From the NCBI GenBank assembly GCA_030425285.1, contig JAUIAY010000001.1, forward strand, positions 668,963-732,962: a DNA stretch of 64,000 bases, given 5' to 3'. This DNA comes from Bacteroidia bacterium (lineage in GTDB: Bacteria > Bacteroidota > Bacteroidia > Flavobacteriales > Flavobacteriaceae). A program made the position numbers and the translations under genes. Of this stretch, positions 35,364 to 45,007 are shown in pieces (positions within the stretch are counted from its first letter, which is position 1; each line of letters opens with the position of its first letter). Below the pieces are notes generated by a model that had not been told where the DNA came from, did no database searches, and worked only from the letters and a program-made list of their open reading frames with translations.

Positions 35364-37562
35364 TTACTCATTTAAAATGATACTGATGGCCTTTTCTAAC
35401 GGCTCATCTATATTATTTTTTATACCATCTACAGTTAAATTTACAACAACATCTGGAATTATCCCAACACGTTGTGTTTTTGTTCCATCAGGATAATACA
35501 CACCGATTCCCGAAATCATTGTACTTAAACCACCTGGTAGATTAATGCGAGATACATTGCCATCTGCCCCAGCTGTCGTGCTACCCACAATGGTTACGTT
35601 ATCACCTGCTTTAAAGGCCATGGCAGTATATTCTGCTTGGCTTTGAGAGAGTTCATTTACCAAAACAGCTACTTTTCCTTTGTAGAACTTTCCTTTTGGC
35701 GGTATGGATAAGTCTTTTCCATAACTAAACTCCCCAGGATTGTTAGTTTTTCCATTGGTAAATTTCACAAAAGGGCTATACTTTGAAGTAAAATACGAGC
35801 CTAATAAAAAAGGCATAAATGCTGATGGATAGTTACGAATATCTACAATAATTCCTTTAGTGTCTTTAAACTCTTTTCTGATTTCAGCAATGTCTTCATT
35901 TTTTATATTCTTAAGTGTGATATAACCTATATTATTATCAAGTATCTTGTAGCTTTTGCCATCTTTTTCAGGTCTGTACCAGCCATAATATTTTAAATCA
36001 TCTTTTAAGAATAACTGCAATTCTTTTGTAAACGATTGATTGTCCCTAATGTAATTTATGGTAATACGTTCTGAATTAGAGCGCAAAATATCACGAGACA
36101 TATCCCGAAGTCTTGTAGGCTGATTTGATGCAGGATAAAACTGATGATTTTCATCGATGAAATCTTCAATAGCCTTACCATTAACATGTGTTATAACATC
36201 TCCAATTTCCAGCCCAATGTCCTTTTGCATTTCTGGATTGAAATAGTCGTCAACAACCAATTTGTTTTCAGCAAAACGCATATGAACAGGAGGAAAATAA
36301 TTGCCTCTTAACTCTTGAATCTTGTTGCCTCCTCCCCATAAATTGGCATGTGTGTCTTTTACATCAGCTATAATTTCTAGTACGGCCAATTCATACTCAA
36401 GTTCATTTTTAGCATCAATAAATTTCGGGATATATTCTTTCAAGACATTGTTCCAATTCTTATCGGTTAAATGTCGATTAGGGTTAAAATATTGCATCAT
36501 ATTCCAGTATCTATACAATGCTAAAAGACGAAAACCATCATCAGGATAGGTCATTTCTGAATAATTGTTTTCATTTTTAAAATCTGGATTTCCAACACTA
36601 GGCATCATACCTATGTAATAGTGGTTTCCTTGATGTCTGTTTTGTTGAATGTACTTAAGTTTTTCAATTAAAGAATTAGATAGTCCACTATTGTCAATCC
36701 AATCTAAATCTGGTTTTAAAACAGCGTCTTCTGGAGTTTCTTTGCATGATTTGCAGACTTTCACTTCTCCTAAATCGTTAATCCAATTGACTAAAAGCAA
36801 ATCCCTTTCGGCATTTGTGGCAGCTTTTTGATATTTAGGAAGTATTCTAAACAGTTCATAATCCCAATTATAATTGCCTTCGCCAATTGAAGGGTGGTAA
36901 TATTTCAAAAACCCCCAAACACGACCCAGCAAATCAAGGTTTGCTATTTGAGTTTTGTTCAATGAAGTAAATGAAATCAAAGAACCATTATCAAATTCTT
37001 TGTCTAATTGTGGTTTTGTAAGTTCTTTTTCAGGAGCTTTATTAAGAGGTTTTCCATCAATGGTCACAACTAAATTATCAACCCATATTTTTCCTGTACC
37101 TGAAAGAATGCCTCCAATTACTATCTTTTTAGCATTGCTGTTATAGTCGAGCTCTATTTCATATTTTTTCCAATCAGTAGTTCCAGTTATTCCTCTTGAT
37201 TGCATATTGTCAAAAGCAACTTGAGGATCAATCCGCATCCATAGGCCAGCCCAGCCATTGGAAACATTTTCAGTTTTAATATAGCCGGTTAATTTAATTT
37301 TTTTGCCTCCAAAGGTTGCTGGAATATTATAAGCTAGTGCATTAAATTGAACATTATCTCCTGTGCTTTCAATGACAGCGGACACATTCCCATTTTGATA
37401 AATGGTCTTGTCGTAGGAAATTTTATAATCTCCGTTGCCAAAGACATTCCAATCTTGTGCTTTGTTGTTTTCTAAAATTTCAAAATCTAAATTATGGGAA
37501 TCTTGAGAAAAACTTAAAGCTACGCAAAAAACGAAGCTGATAATTGAAAAAAAGGTTTTCAT
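35364..37562 (-). CDS. S41 family peptidase with PDZ-like region
   Basis: 732 residues from the Met at 37562, which begins a good signal peptide (MKTFFSIISFVFCVALSFSQ); the in-frame Met nine codons upstream does not. An N-terminal beta-sandwich (about 25-165) resembles a carbohydrate-binding or galactose-binding-like fold. A helical part and a PDZ-like part follow (IGDVITHVNGKAIEDFIDEN). The S41 (tail-specific protease) catalytic core at the C-terminus contains ELSQSQAEYTAMAF with the nucleophile Ser. It is probably periplasmic or secreted. The substrate is unknown. Confidence 0.87.
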   Translation of the reverse strand: MKTFFSIISFVFCVALSFSQDSHNLDFEILENNKAQDWNVFGNGDYKISYDKTIYQNGNVSAVIESTGDNVQFNALAYNIPATFGGKKIKLTGYIKTENVSNGWAGLWMRIDPQVAFDNMQSRGITGTTDWKKYEIELDYNSNAKKIVIGGILSGTGKIWVDNLVVTIDGKPLNKAPEKELTKPQLDKEFDNGSLISFTSLNKTQIANLDLLGRVWGFLKYYHPSIGEGNYNWDYELFRILPKYQKAATNAERDLLLVNWINDLGEVKVCKSCKETPEDAVLKPDLDWIDNSGLSNSLIEKLKYIQQNRHQGNHYYIGMMPSVGNPDFKNENNYSEMTYPDDGFRLLALYRYWNMMQYFNPNRHLTDKNWNNVLKEYIPKFIDAKNELEYELAVLEIIADVKDTHANLWGGGNKIQELRGNYFPPVHMRFAENKLVVDDYFNPEMQKDIGLEIGDVITHVNGKAIEDFIDENHQFYPASNQPTRLRDMSRDILRSNSERITINYIRDNQSFTKELQLFLKDDLKYYGWYRPEKDGKSYKILDNNIGYITLKNIKNEDIAEIRKEFKDTKGIIVDIRNYPSAFMPFLLGSYFTSKYSPFVKFTNGKTNNPGEFSYGKDLSIPPKGKFYKGKVAVLVNELSQSQAEYTAMAFKAGDNVTIVGSTTAGADGNVSRINLPGGLSTMISGIGVYYPDGTKTQRVGIIPDVVVNLTVDGIKNNIDEPLEKAISIILNE

Positions 37563-37652
37563 GATAAATTGGTTTTTTAGTTCAACCAAAAAAAGTTCAT
37601 AAAAAAGCCAGATATACCCAATAGATTGTTAAATAACATAAAATTAAGAAAG

Positions 37653-38810
37653 CTATCTTAACATATTATAAGCTTCCTCGATAAATGTCGTAATATCTGG
37701 TGTAAAAGTTGCAATGGCATCACCAGGCCCTTTTGAATGCCCTAAACGAACAATTATAACATTGTCATTAGGCTCTACAATAACATATTGTCCTAGATGA
37801 CCACGCATCATAAAAAACGATTTTCCATTCATCTTTTTTAACCACCAGCCGTATCCATATTCAGGACTAGCCTCAAAACGCGGTGTAATAGATTTTGCGA
37901 TAAAAGTCGAATCCAATAGTTGTTGTCCGTTCCATTTACCATAATCTTTATAAAGTTTGCCCATTCTGGCAAAATCTTTAGCATTACTGGCTATACAACA
38001 ATAAGCCTTTACCATATTGTGCTCTTCACTGTCAACTTGCCAAAGTGTGGCGTTTTCTGATCCTAGTGGTTTCCAAAAACTTTCAGTTAAATAATCATAT
38101 AGTTTTTTACCAGTTGCACGTTCCAAAACCATTGCTAGCATTTGCGTGTCACCACTAGCATATTTATAACCTGTTCCTGGCTCACGAACCACATCTAAAC
38201 CTAACATCACTTTGTCTAAATCGTCATCAAAATAAGCACGTGTGGTGATTGAAAAAGGTGAATAATAACGTTCGTCCCAATTGGTTCCTGATGCCATGGA
38301 AGACAAATCACCAACGGTTAATTTTGCCGCTTTATCACTTTTCCCCTCACAAAATTCTGGTATGAAATCACAAACAGGTTGATTTAAACTTTTTATATAA
38401 CCATCCATTATGGCTTTTCCCAACATAGCTGACACATAGCTTTTTGCCATTGAAAAGGAGTTGGATTTAGAATTTTCGTCAAAACCATCGTAGTAAGACT
38501 CATACCATACACTATCATTTTTGATGATGACATAGGCAATAGTTCCGTTTTCCTTATTGATTTTTTTTAAGTTTTCAGTAGCTTCAACTGAATTATAGTC
38601 TTTGTGTTTTGGCCAAGGTTGCGGTGTGCCATTTTCAACTTCAGCGTTGTCAAATTCTTTGTAATCTTCAAGATAGGCTGTTGTATAACCTTTAAAATAG
38701 ATGGTTCTAACAGCTTTAAGTAAATAGTCAGTATCAGTTAAGTACAGCGTAATAATGAGTAGTCCAAAAACAACGATTACCCATTTAAGGAGTTTCTTTA
38801 AAAATTTCAT
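37653..38810 (-). CDS. Serine hydrolase, beta-lactamase class C/esterase-like
   Basis: 385 residues. An N-terminal membrane helix lies at about 7-27 (KWVIVVFGLLIITLYL), so the enzyme is anchored and faces the periplasm. The SxxK motif is SMAKSY and the second motif appears as YASG, in the place of YxN. HLG in the MRGHLGQYV segment takes the place of the KTG triad. These features fit the wider beta-lactamase/PBP4-like esterase family rather than a proven antibiotic-resistance enzyme. It is followed by ogt on the same strand with different spacing. Confidence 0.87.
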   Translation of the reverse strand: MKFLKKLLKWVIVVFGLLIITLYLTDTDYLLKAVRTIYFKGYTTAYLEDYKEFDNAEVENGTPQPWPKHKDYNSVEATENLKKINKENGTIAYVIIKNDSVWYESYYDGFDENSKSNSFSMAKSYVSAMLGKAIMDGYIKSLNQPVCDFIPEFCEGKSDKAAKLTVGDLSSMASGTNWDERYYSPFSITTRAYFDDDLDKVMLGLDVVREPGTGYKYASGDTQMLAMVLERATGKKLYDYLTESFWKPLGSENATLWQVDSEEHNMVKAYCCIASNAKDFARMGKLYKDYGKWNGQQLLDSTFIAKSITPRFEASPEYGYGWWLKKMNGKSFFMMRGHLGQYVIVEPNDNVIIVRLGHSKGPGDAIATFTPDITTFIEEAYNMLR

Positions 38811-38846
38811 TTGGTAGTTTTAGAAGATTAAATATAGTAAAATTCA

Positions 38847-39320
38847 CTAAAAAAGTGATTGTTGCTTATAAGGACTTTCATGTTCCAATAGCCACTGTTT
38901 TCTGTGTAAACCGCCAGCATATCCCGTTAGACTGCCGTCACTTCCAATAACTCTGTGACAAGGAATAATAATCCAAATAGGGTTTTTGCCATTAGCATTG
39001 GCAACAGCTCTAATGGCCTTTACATCGCCTAATTTTTTAGATAAGTCAAGATAAGATACTGTTTTTCCAAACGGAATATTCAACAGTTCATCCCAGACTT
39101 GTTTTTGAAAGTCGGTACCTTGAGGATTCAACTTTAAGTCAAATCTTTGGCGTTCACCATTAAAATATTCATTCAGTTGGTAGACGCAATCCTCTAAATT
39201 TTCAGGGATAACATCGGAAACAATTTCGTCTGAATTTAAGACGGTAATAGATCCAATGCCTGTTTCATCACCAACAATTCTGGTAAAACCTAATGGAGAT
39301 GCTATGATACAACTATCCAT
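38847..39320 (-). CDS. ogt: Methylated-DNA--protein-cysteine methyltransferase
   Basis: 157 residues. Suicide repair enzyme that takes the methyl group off O6-methylguanine. The acceptor Cys lies in IIPCHRVIG, and the helix-turn-helix region includes LLNIPFGKTVSYLDLSKKLG and IRAVANANGKNP. It lacks an Ada regulatory domain. Its start overlaps the end of the CNNM-type gene by eight bases, so it is expressed together with it. Confidence 0.93.
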   Translation of the reverse strand: MDSCIIASPLGFTRIVGDETGIGSITVLNSDEIVSDVIPENLEDCVYQLNEYFNGERQRFDLKLNPQGTDFQKQVWDELLNIPFGKTVSYLDLSKKLGDVKAIRAVANANGKNPIWIIIPCHRVIGSDGSLTGYAGGLHRKQWLLEHESPYKQQSLF

Positions 39321-40413
39321 TTAATTCGTCTTCAGGATCTTCATCTTCTATTAAACCGATGCGTTTAGCACGAGCTTCCCAGCTTCTTCGTGCCAATTGC
39401 TGTAAATTGGGAACATCGTCACTTTCGTCCATGATTTCCATTCCCAAAAGGGTTTCAATAACATCTTCCATGGTTACCAAGCCACTAACGCCGCCATATT
39501 CATCCACAACCAAAGCCATGTGGTTCTTGCTTTCCACCAATTGCTCAAACAACCTCGGTATTGGCATCGTACGGTTGATTACAATAATGTTTCGTTTAAT
39601 GTCGGTAAGAGGCTTGTTGCCATTGCCAAAGGCCATTTCTTTAAAGACTTCATCTTTCAATACCAACCCAGTGATGTTATCGGTGTTTTTAGTGAAAACG
39701 GGAATTCTTGAAAATTTGATATTGGCATTTTTCTTAAAAAATGATTCAATAGTTTGGTTTTCGTCTTCAATTGACATAACAGTTCTGGGCGTCATAACAT
39801 CTTTGGCTTGAACCTCTTTAAAAGTCAGCATATTTTTAATGACTTTACTTTCAGATTCATGAAAAACACCTTCTTCTTCAGCTAAACTAGTCATAGCGTG
39901 AAAATCCTCACGACTTAAAACGCTTCCGTGATGCCCTTTTCCGCCAATAAGCTTGGTTGTTAATTGTAGTACCCAAAGAATACCTGTCCATTTCAATGGA
40001 AAGATTAAAATGGTTAAAGCTTTAGAGGTGAAATTTGCTAACTTCTTCCAGTATGTGGCACCGATGGTTTTTGGTATAATTTCAGAAGCAATCAAAATAA
40101 GTAAAGTCATGATAGCCGAAACCACACCAACAGTATTTATTCCAAAAAGTTCAATTTTATAGGGCAATTTTTCTGCTTCAATACCAACCATCATGGCACC
40201 AAGCGTATGGGCAATGGTGTTGAGTGTTAAAATGGAGATTAAAGGTTTGTCCACATCTTTTTTAAGCTCCTCCAGTGTTTCGGCATAGGCTCTGCCTTCC
40301 TGTTTTTTGACATTGATAAAAGTAGGAGTCACACTTAAAAGCACAGCTTCGAGAATGGAACATAAAAAAGAAAAGAAAATGGAAATGGTTGCCCAGAAAA
40401 TTAATGCACTCAT
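39313..40413 (-). CDS. CNNM/CorC-type membrane protein with CBS pair
   Basis: 366 residues. An N-terminal DUF21 (CNNM) transmembrane domain (about 1-165) has hydrophobic helices such as ALIFWATISIFFSFLCSILE. A CBS domain pair follows at about 200-320 (VMTPRTVMSIEDENQTIESF, VDEYGGVSGLVTMEDVIETL). The usual C-terminal CorC_HlyC domain is missing or much shortened, so the protein is at the short end of the family. Such proteins are linked to magnesium or cobalt efflux; the older name hemolysin is misleading. The start is 92 bases past hemB, with a dispersed repeat between. Confidence 0.88.
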   Translation of the reverse strand: MSALIFWATISIFFSFLCSILEAVLLSVTPTFINVKKQEGRAYAETLEELKKDVDKPLISILTLNTIAHTLGAMMVGIEAEKLPYKIELFGINTVGVVSAIMTLLILIASEIIPKTIGATYWKKLANFTSKALTILIFPLKWTGILWVLQLTTKLIGGKGHHGSVLSREDFHAMTSLAEEEGVFHESESKVIKNMLTFKEVQAKDVMTPRTVMSIEDENQTIESFFKKNANIKFSRIPVFTKNTDNITGLVLKDEVFKEMAFGNGNKPLTDIKRNIIVINRTMPIPRLFEQLVESKNHMALVVDEYGGVSGLVTMEDVIETLLGMEIMDESDDVPNLQQLARRSWEARAKRIGLIEDEDPEDELNG

Positions 40414-40469
40414 TAATGTTAAATTAAGTTGGAGCTAATTTACGAAATCAATTTTACAATATCCTTTGT

Positions 40470-40496
40470 ATCCTTTCGACTTCGCTCAAGATGACA
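40470..40496 (-). repeat. Dispersed TGTCAT-type repeat, copy 1
   Basis: On the minus strand it reads TGTCATCTTGAGCGAAGTCG and continues AAAGGAT. It lies between hemB and the CNNM gene. It shares its start and layout with copies at 44973-45001 and 53395-53420. Confidence 0.55.
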
Positions 40497-40505
40497 AAAC
40501 TATTT

Positions 40506-41498
40506 TTATCTATTAATTAACTTCACAACATCTTTGGCAAAATAACTAGCAATTATATCAGCTCCAGCACGTTTTATGGCCGTTACTTGTTCCATCATAA
40601 CAGCATCATGGTCCAGCCAACCTTTTTCGGCAGCAGCTTTTACCATGGCGTATTCACCTGATACTTGATATACAGCAACAGGAACATCTACTTCGTTTTT
40701 AATTTCACGAACAATATCTAAATAGCATAACCCTGGTTTTACCATCACAATATCGGCACCTTCATCAATATCCATTTCGGTTTCCCTAATGGCTTCAAAA
40801 CGATTGGCAGGATCCATTTGATAGGTTTTTTTATCCTTTGGAACATTGGCCATATCTACAGGCGCAGAATCTAAAGCATCGCGAAATGGCCCATAAAAGG
40901 CAGACGCATATTTGGCAGAATAACTCATTATGCCAGTATTATAAAACCCTTCGTCTTCCAAAGCTTCACGAATAGATAAAATGCGTCCGTCCATCATGTC
41001 GCTAGGTGCTACAAAATCGGCACCAGCTTTAGCGTGTGACAAACTCATGTCGGCTAAAATAGCAGCAGTATCATCATTTGCAATAAGGCCATTTTCAACA
41101 ATACCATCATGTCCATAGGAAGAATATGGGTCTAATGCCACATCGGTCATAACCAACATATCTGGGCAGGCATTTTTAACTGTTTTAATAGCGCGTTGCA
41201 TCAATCCATTTGGGTTAAGCGCTTCGGTTCCTTTGTTGTCTTTTAAGGCATCAGGAACTTTTACAAATAATAAAACGGACTTTAATCCCATTTGCCAAAG
41301 GGTCTTAACTTCCTGCTCCAATAAATCTAAACTGTAGCGATAATAATTGGGCATAGAAGCAATTTCTTCTTTAATAACTTTGCCTTCAACAACAAAAAGT
41401 GGCACTAAAAAATCGTTTGGAGTGATTATGGTTTCACGAACCAAACTTCTGATAGCATCACTGGTTCTTAATCGTCTATTTCTTCTTAATGGATACAT
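40506..41498 (-). CDS. hemB: Porphobilinogen synthase
   Basis: 330 residues. Condenses two 5-aminolevulinate molecules into porphobilinogen. The two active-site lysines are Lys196 (YSAKYASAF) and Lys254 (VMVKPGLCYLD). The metal site reads DVALDPYSSYGHDG with no Cys triad, so it is the magnesium-type rather than zinc-type enzyme. The gene starts two bases after the DUF4421 gene stop. Last hem gene of the minus-strand heme cluster. Confidence 0.96.
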   Translation of the reverse strand: MYPLRRNRRLRTSDAIRSLVRETIITPNDFLVPLFVVEGKVIKEEIASMPNYYRYSLDLLEQEVKTLWQMGLKSVLLFVKVPDALKDNKGTEALNPNGLMQRAIKTVKNACPDMLVMTDVALDPYSSYGHDGIVENGLIANDDTAAILADMSLSHAKAGADFVAPSDMMDGRILSIREALEDEGFYNTGIMSYSAKYASAFYGPFRDALDSAPVDMANVPKDKKTYQMDPANRFEAIRETEMDIDEGADIVMVKPGLCYLDIVREIKNEVDVPVAVYQVSGEYAMVKAAAEKGWLDHDAVMMEQVTAIKRAGADIIASYFAKDVVKLINR

Positions 41499-41500
41499 GT

Positions 41501-42511
41501 TTAGTTTTTTATTTTTTCAATTTCGTCATTCAATTTATTTTGCATTTTATCAGCAAAAGCGACTAATGACTTGGGTGCCTTAAAGCGATAGCCCACAAAT
41601 ATTTGAAAGTAAGGAATATTATCATTTACTCGAGTTGATCTGTCAGCATTATGATTTAATATTAGGTAGCTATAATGAGTTCCTAAATATAAATTATCGA
41701 TATCATAGGTTGCCGAAGCTCTAAAGTTCAATTCGGTCAATAGTGTGGTTAATGAATCTTCACCATCGTATTTTGAATAATTCAATCCAATTCCAGCCGA
41801 TACGCCTGCTGAAAGCAAGATGTTTTTTGTAGGCACAAAATTATAATAATAGGAAGGCGCAAAAGCGATGTCAAAAGACTTGTAATCGTCATCAATTGGC
41901 GGATTGGTTAAATCCGTTCTAAAATTGAATTTGGAGTAGTAATATATAATTCTTGGAATAAAGCTTCCTGTACTTTTAAGCTGTTTTTCGTCTTGGGAAG
42001 TTATAGCACGAAACGAAAAATTCTCATTCCAGATATAAGATGTCGCACCGCCAATTTTAAAGTTCCTCGTTTTTGGTAAATAGACCGAAACATTGTCATC
42101 ACTTAAATAGAATCCTTTTTCGTTGAAAAGGTCAAAGGTTTGCATAAAATGCTTTCCAAAAAAGGTTCTTAAGTTAAGATTGAAAAGTTTAGAATCTTTA
42201 TTGTCCTTGTTTTCGGACATAAAATCGGGAGCAAAGGAATAGGAGGCTGACAAACCACGGAAAGAAACCGAAGCACCAATACGGTTTTGTTTGTTAGGCT
42301 CAAGATTAAAGAAAGCATTTGAATTACGATCTTTAAGTATAAGCGAATTGGAAGTATTAACGTAGTAAGCCCTAGCTGTTATTCTATTGGGATAAGAAAC
42401 CTTGTATTCGGATTCTTCTTTGTAAATAATTTCTTCATCAGTTTCTTGAGAAAAACACAATAGGGGAAAGGTAAATAACAGGACACAAAGCAAACTATTT
42501 TTTAGACCCAT
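41501..42511 (-). CDS. DUF4421-like outer-membrane protein
   Basis: 336 residues. The signal peptide is at about 1-21 (LLCVLLFTFPLLCFSQ). The rest consists of alternating amphipathic strands (RIGASVSFRGLSASYSFAPD, ILLSAGVSAGIGLNYSKYDG), consistent with a beta-barrel, and the pattern fits the Bacteroidota DUF4421 family (assignment from memory, moderate). It overlaps hemF by 10 bases and precedes hemB by two, so it is fully embedded in the heme operon. Its function, perhaps related to porphyrin or metal handling, is not established. Confidence 0.65.
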   Translation of the reverse strand: MGLKNSLLCVLLFTFPLLCFSQETDEEIIYKEESEYKVSYPNRITARAYYVNTSNSLILKDRNSNAFFNLEPNKQNRIGASVSFRGLSASYSFAPDFMSENKDNKDSKLFNLNLRTFFGKHFMQTFDLFNEKGFYLSDDNVSVYLPKTRNFKIGGATSYIWNENFSFRAITSQDEKQLKSTGSFIPRIIYYYSKFNFRTDLTNPPIDDDYKSFDIAFAPSYYYNFVPTKNILLSAGVSAGIGLNYSKYDGEDSLTTLLTELNFRASATYDIDNLYLGTHYSYLILNHNADRSTRVNDNIPYFQIFVGYRFKAPKSLVAFADKMQNKLNDEIEKIKN

Positions 42512-43404
42512 GATTTTGGATGTTTTAAAACATCAAGAAGTTTTTCTTCCTCACTTCCCAATGCTGGTTTATGGTCATAAATCCATTGTACATGTGGGGG
42601 TAAACTCATTAATATACTTTCAATGCGACCATTAGTTTTTAAACCAAACAAGGTGCCTTTGTCGTGAACCAAATTAAATTCCACATAACGACCACGACGT
42701 ATTTCCTGCCAATTGCGTTTTTCTTTAGTAAAAGGCAAATCCTTTCGTTTTTCTACTATAGGAGCATAAGCTTCTAAAAAACTATCGCCAACTTCAGTTA
42801 CAAAGTTAAACCATTTTTCCATAGACATGGCATCTGTAGTTTTGCAATAATCAAAAAACAAACCACCAATGCCTCGGGCTTCATTTCTGTGCGAATTATA
42901 AAAGTATTCATCGCACCTTTCCTTATAAGTTTCGTAAAAGTCAGGATTGTGCTTATCGCAAGCTGTTTTACAAACTTGATGAAAATGTTTGGCATCTTCT
43001 TCAAACAAATAATAAGGTGTTAGGTCTTGTCCGCCACCAAACCATTGGTCAACAATGTCACCATTTTCATTGTACATTTCAAAGTAACGCCAATTTGCGT
43101 GAACAGTCGGTACAAATGGGTTTTTGGGATGTAAAACCAGACTCAAACCACAGGCAAAAAAGTTCGCTTCAGAAACACCAAAATGCTTACGCATGGTTTC
43201 AGGTAGTTCGCCATGTACTGCGGAAATATTCACACCGCCTTTTTCAAAAACATTCCCATTTTCAATAACGCGCGTTCTTCCGCCACCGCCTTCAGGGCGT
43301 TTCCAAAGATCTTCTTGAAATTGTGCTTTACCATCAATAGCTTCCAATTTAGAAGTAATGGTATTTTGTAAATCTTGTATGTATTGATAGAACTTATTTT
43401 TCAT
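42502..43404 (-). CDS. hemF: Coproporphyrinogen III oxidase, oxygen-dependent
   Basis: 300 residues from the Met at 43404 (MKNKFYQYIQ); longer starts at 43416 or 43443 lie inside the GNAT gene and add no conserved sequence. Converts coproporphyrinogen III to protoporphyrinogen IX using oxygen. Signatures: RPEGGGGRTRVIENG, GVNISAVHGELP and WFGGGQDLTPYYLFE. Its presence shows that heme can be made aerobically. It overlaps the DUF4421 gene by 10 bases and the GNAT gene by about 11. Confidence 0.95.
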   Translation of the reverse strand: MKNKFYQYIQDLQNTITSKLEAIDGKAQFQEDLWKRPEGGGGRTRVIENGNVFEKGGVNISAVHGELPETMRKHFGVSEANFFACGLSLVLHPKNPFVPTVHANWRYFEMYNENGDIVDQWFGGGQDLTPYYLFEEDAKHFHQVCKTACDKHNPDFYETYKERCDEYFYNSHRNEARGIGGLFFDYCKTTDAMSMEKWFNFVTEVGDSFLEAYAPIVEKRKDLPFTKEKRNWQEIRRGRYVEFNLVHDKGTLFGLKTNGRIESILMSLPPHVQWIYDHKPALGSEEEKLLDVLKHPKSWV

Positions 43405-43933
43405 TGTATAATTCATATAACTCCATATCAAGAGTGTCTTCACCTGGAGGCGTGTATTCTTTTAATAATGTTTCTTTCCAAGTGAAATTATTATTGGTTG
43501 CAACCTTGATACTAGAGATATTACTTTCATTTACTATAATACGAAGTGTTTTGAGGCCTAAAGTTTTAAATGCATACTCTGAAAGCAGTCTAACAGCTTT
43601 GGTGGTAAGTCCTTTTTCTTCAAACTGATAACCAATACAGTAAGCAAATTCACCTCGTTTTATTTCCCAATCAAGTTCTTTGATATAAATTATTCCTACT
43701 AATTGATGAGACCCCTTTTCTTTTAGAAGGTATACGAACTCTTCATTTGCTAAAGATTGCTTTACTTTTTTTGCTGCAAATGATTTGGCAAGATTAGGAG
43801 TTAAATTTTGATATAGGGTTTGTGGAAAAAAGCGCTTTAAACGATCCTCATTGGAAACAACAAAATCACAAATAGACCAAGCATCTTTTTCTTGAATAAT
43901 AACAATATAATATGAATCAAAACTAGCAATCAA
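43394..43933 (-). CDS. GNAT family N-acetyltransferase
   Basis: 179 residues of the RimJ/RimL-like subgroup. The acetyl-CoA binding part is IGYQFEEKGLTTKAVRLLSE, with the GLGLKTLRI-type helix written as TLGLKTLRIIVN and the closing NNFTWKETL. The substrate (ribosomal protein, small molecule or antibiotic) is unknown. It lies between hemE (three bases) and hemF (11-base overlap), so it is part of the heme operon without an obvious reason. Confidence 0.85.
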   Translation of the reverse strand: MIASFDSYYIVIIQEKDAWSICDFVVSNEDRLKRFFPQTLYQNLTPNLAKSFAAKKVKQSLANEEFVYLLKEKGSHQLVGIIYIKELDWEIKRGEFAYCIGYQFEEKGLTTKAVRLLSEYAFKTLGLKTLRIIVNESNISSIKVATNNNFTWKETLLKEYTPPGEDTLDMELYELYNEK

Positions 43934-43936
43934 AAC

Positions 43937-44962
43937 CTAACTTTTGTATTCTTTTACTGCATCAATAAAGGCTTTGGCGTGGTCTAACGGAATGTTAGGC
44001 AAAATACCGTGCCCCAAGTTTACGACGTATTTATCCTTCCCGAATTCATTGATCATTTGGGTTACCATTTTTTTGATTTCTGAAGGTGGTGAGAATAATC
44101 GAGTAGGATCAAAATTCCCTTGTAGGGTAATATTGCCACCAGTTAAGTAGCGCGCATTTCTCGCAGAACAAGTCCAGTCAACGCCTAAAGCCGATGCCTT
44201 GCTTTTTGACATCTCGTTTAGTGCAAACCAGCAACCTTTTCCAAAGGCAATAACCGGAGCATCTTCATGTAAGGCCTCAATAATTTGGTTAATATATTGC
44301 CAAGAAAACTCTTGATAATCGACAGGCGATAGCATGCCTCCCCAAGAATCAAATACCTGAACGGCATTACAGCCTGCTTTCACCTTTTCCTTTAAATAAG
44401 CAATAGTGGTGTCTGTGATTTTTTGCAATAACTGATGAGCAGCAACAGGATTAGTAAAGCAGAATTCCTTGGCTTTATCAAAATTCTTGCTGCCTTGCCC
44501 TTGTACACAATAACATAAAATAGTCCAAGGCGAACCTGCAAAACCGATAAGTGGTATGTCGTTATTTAGCTTTTCTTTGGTTGCCTTTATGGCTTGATAC
44601 ACATAATCCAGCGCGACAGTAACATCAGGAACAATAACGTTGTCCACATCTTTTTGAGAGCGAATAGGATTGGGTAGGTAAGGCCCAAAATCAGGTTTCA
44701 TTTGTACCTCAATATTCATGGCTTGCGGGATAACCAAAATGTCGCTAAACAAAATGGCCGCATCCATACCATATCTTCTTATAGGCTGAAGAGTGATTTC
44801 ACTAGCCAATTCCGGAGTTCGACAACGCGTAAAAAAATCATACTTAGCTTTTATTTCCATGAATTCAGGAAGATAACGCCCAGCTTGACGCATCATCCAT
44901 ACAGGCGGCCTTTCAACAGTTTCCCCTTTAAGGGCTCTTAAAAATAAATCGTTTTTTATCAT
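43937..44962 (-). CDS. hemE: Uroporphyrinogen decarboxylase
   Basis: 341 residues. Removes four carboxyl groups from uroporphyrinogen III. The N-terminal signature [17 protein letters not shown] is complete, and the second conserved region is [16 protein letters not shown]. The C-terminal [11 protein letters not shown] loop is present. There is no frameshift. The start is 45 bases from the hemCD stop, with a short dispersed repeat in the gap. Confidence 0.97.
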   Translation of the reverse strand: MIKNDLFLRALKGETVERPPVWMMRQAGRYLPEFMEIKAKYDFFTRCRTPELASEITLQPIRRYGMDAAILFSDILVIPQAMNIEVQMKPDFGPYLPNPIRSQKDVDNVIVPDVTVALDYVYQAIKATKEKLNNDIPLIGFAGSPWTILCYCVQGQGSKNFDKAKEFCFTNPVAAHQLLQKITDTTIAYLKEKVKAGCNAVQVFDSWGGMLSPVDYQEFSWQYINQIIEALHEDAPVIAFGKGCWFALNEMSKSKASALGVDWTCSARNARYLTGGNITLQGNFDPTRLFSPPSEIKKMVTQMINEFGKDKYVVNLGHGILPNIPLDHAKAFIDAVKEYKS

Positions 44963-44972
44963 GATATAAATG

Positions 44973-45001
44973 TGAGATGCTGAATCAAGTTCAGCATGAC
45001 A
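44973..45001 (-). repeat. Dispersed TGTCAT-type repeat, copy 2
   Basis: On the minus strand it reads TGTCATGCTGAACTTGATTC and continues AGCATCTC. The arms TGCTGAA / TTCAGCA form a hairpin between hemCD and hemE. Related to copies at 40470 and 53395. Confidence 0.6.
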
Positions 45002-45007
45002 AAATTT

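Noticed and set aside
37653-38810. Antibiotic-resistance class C beta-lactamase
   Set aside because: The YxN and KTG motifs are altered and the protein is membrane-anchored; wider esterase/PBP-like hydrolase is the safer call.
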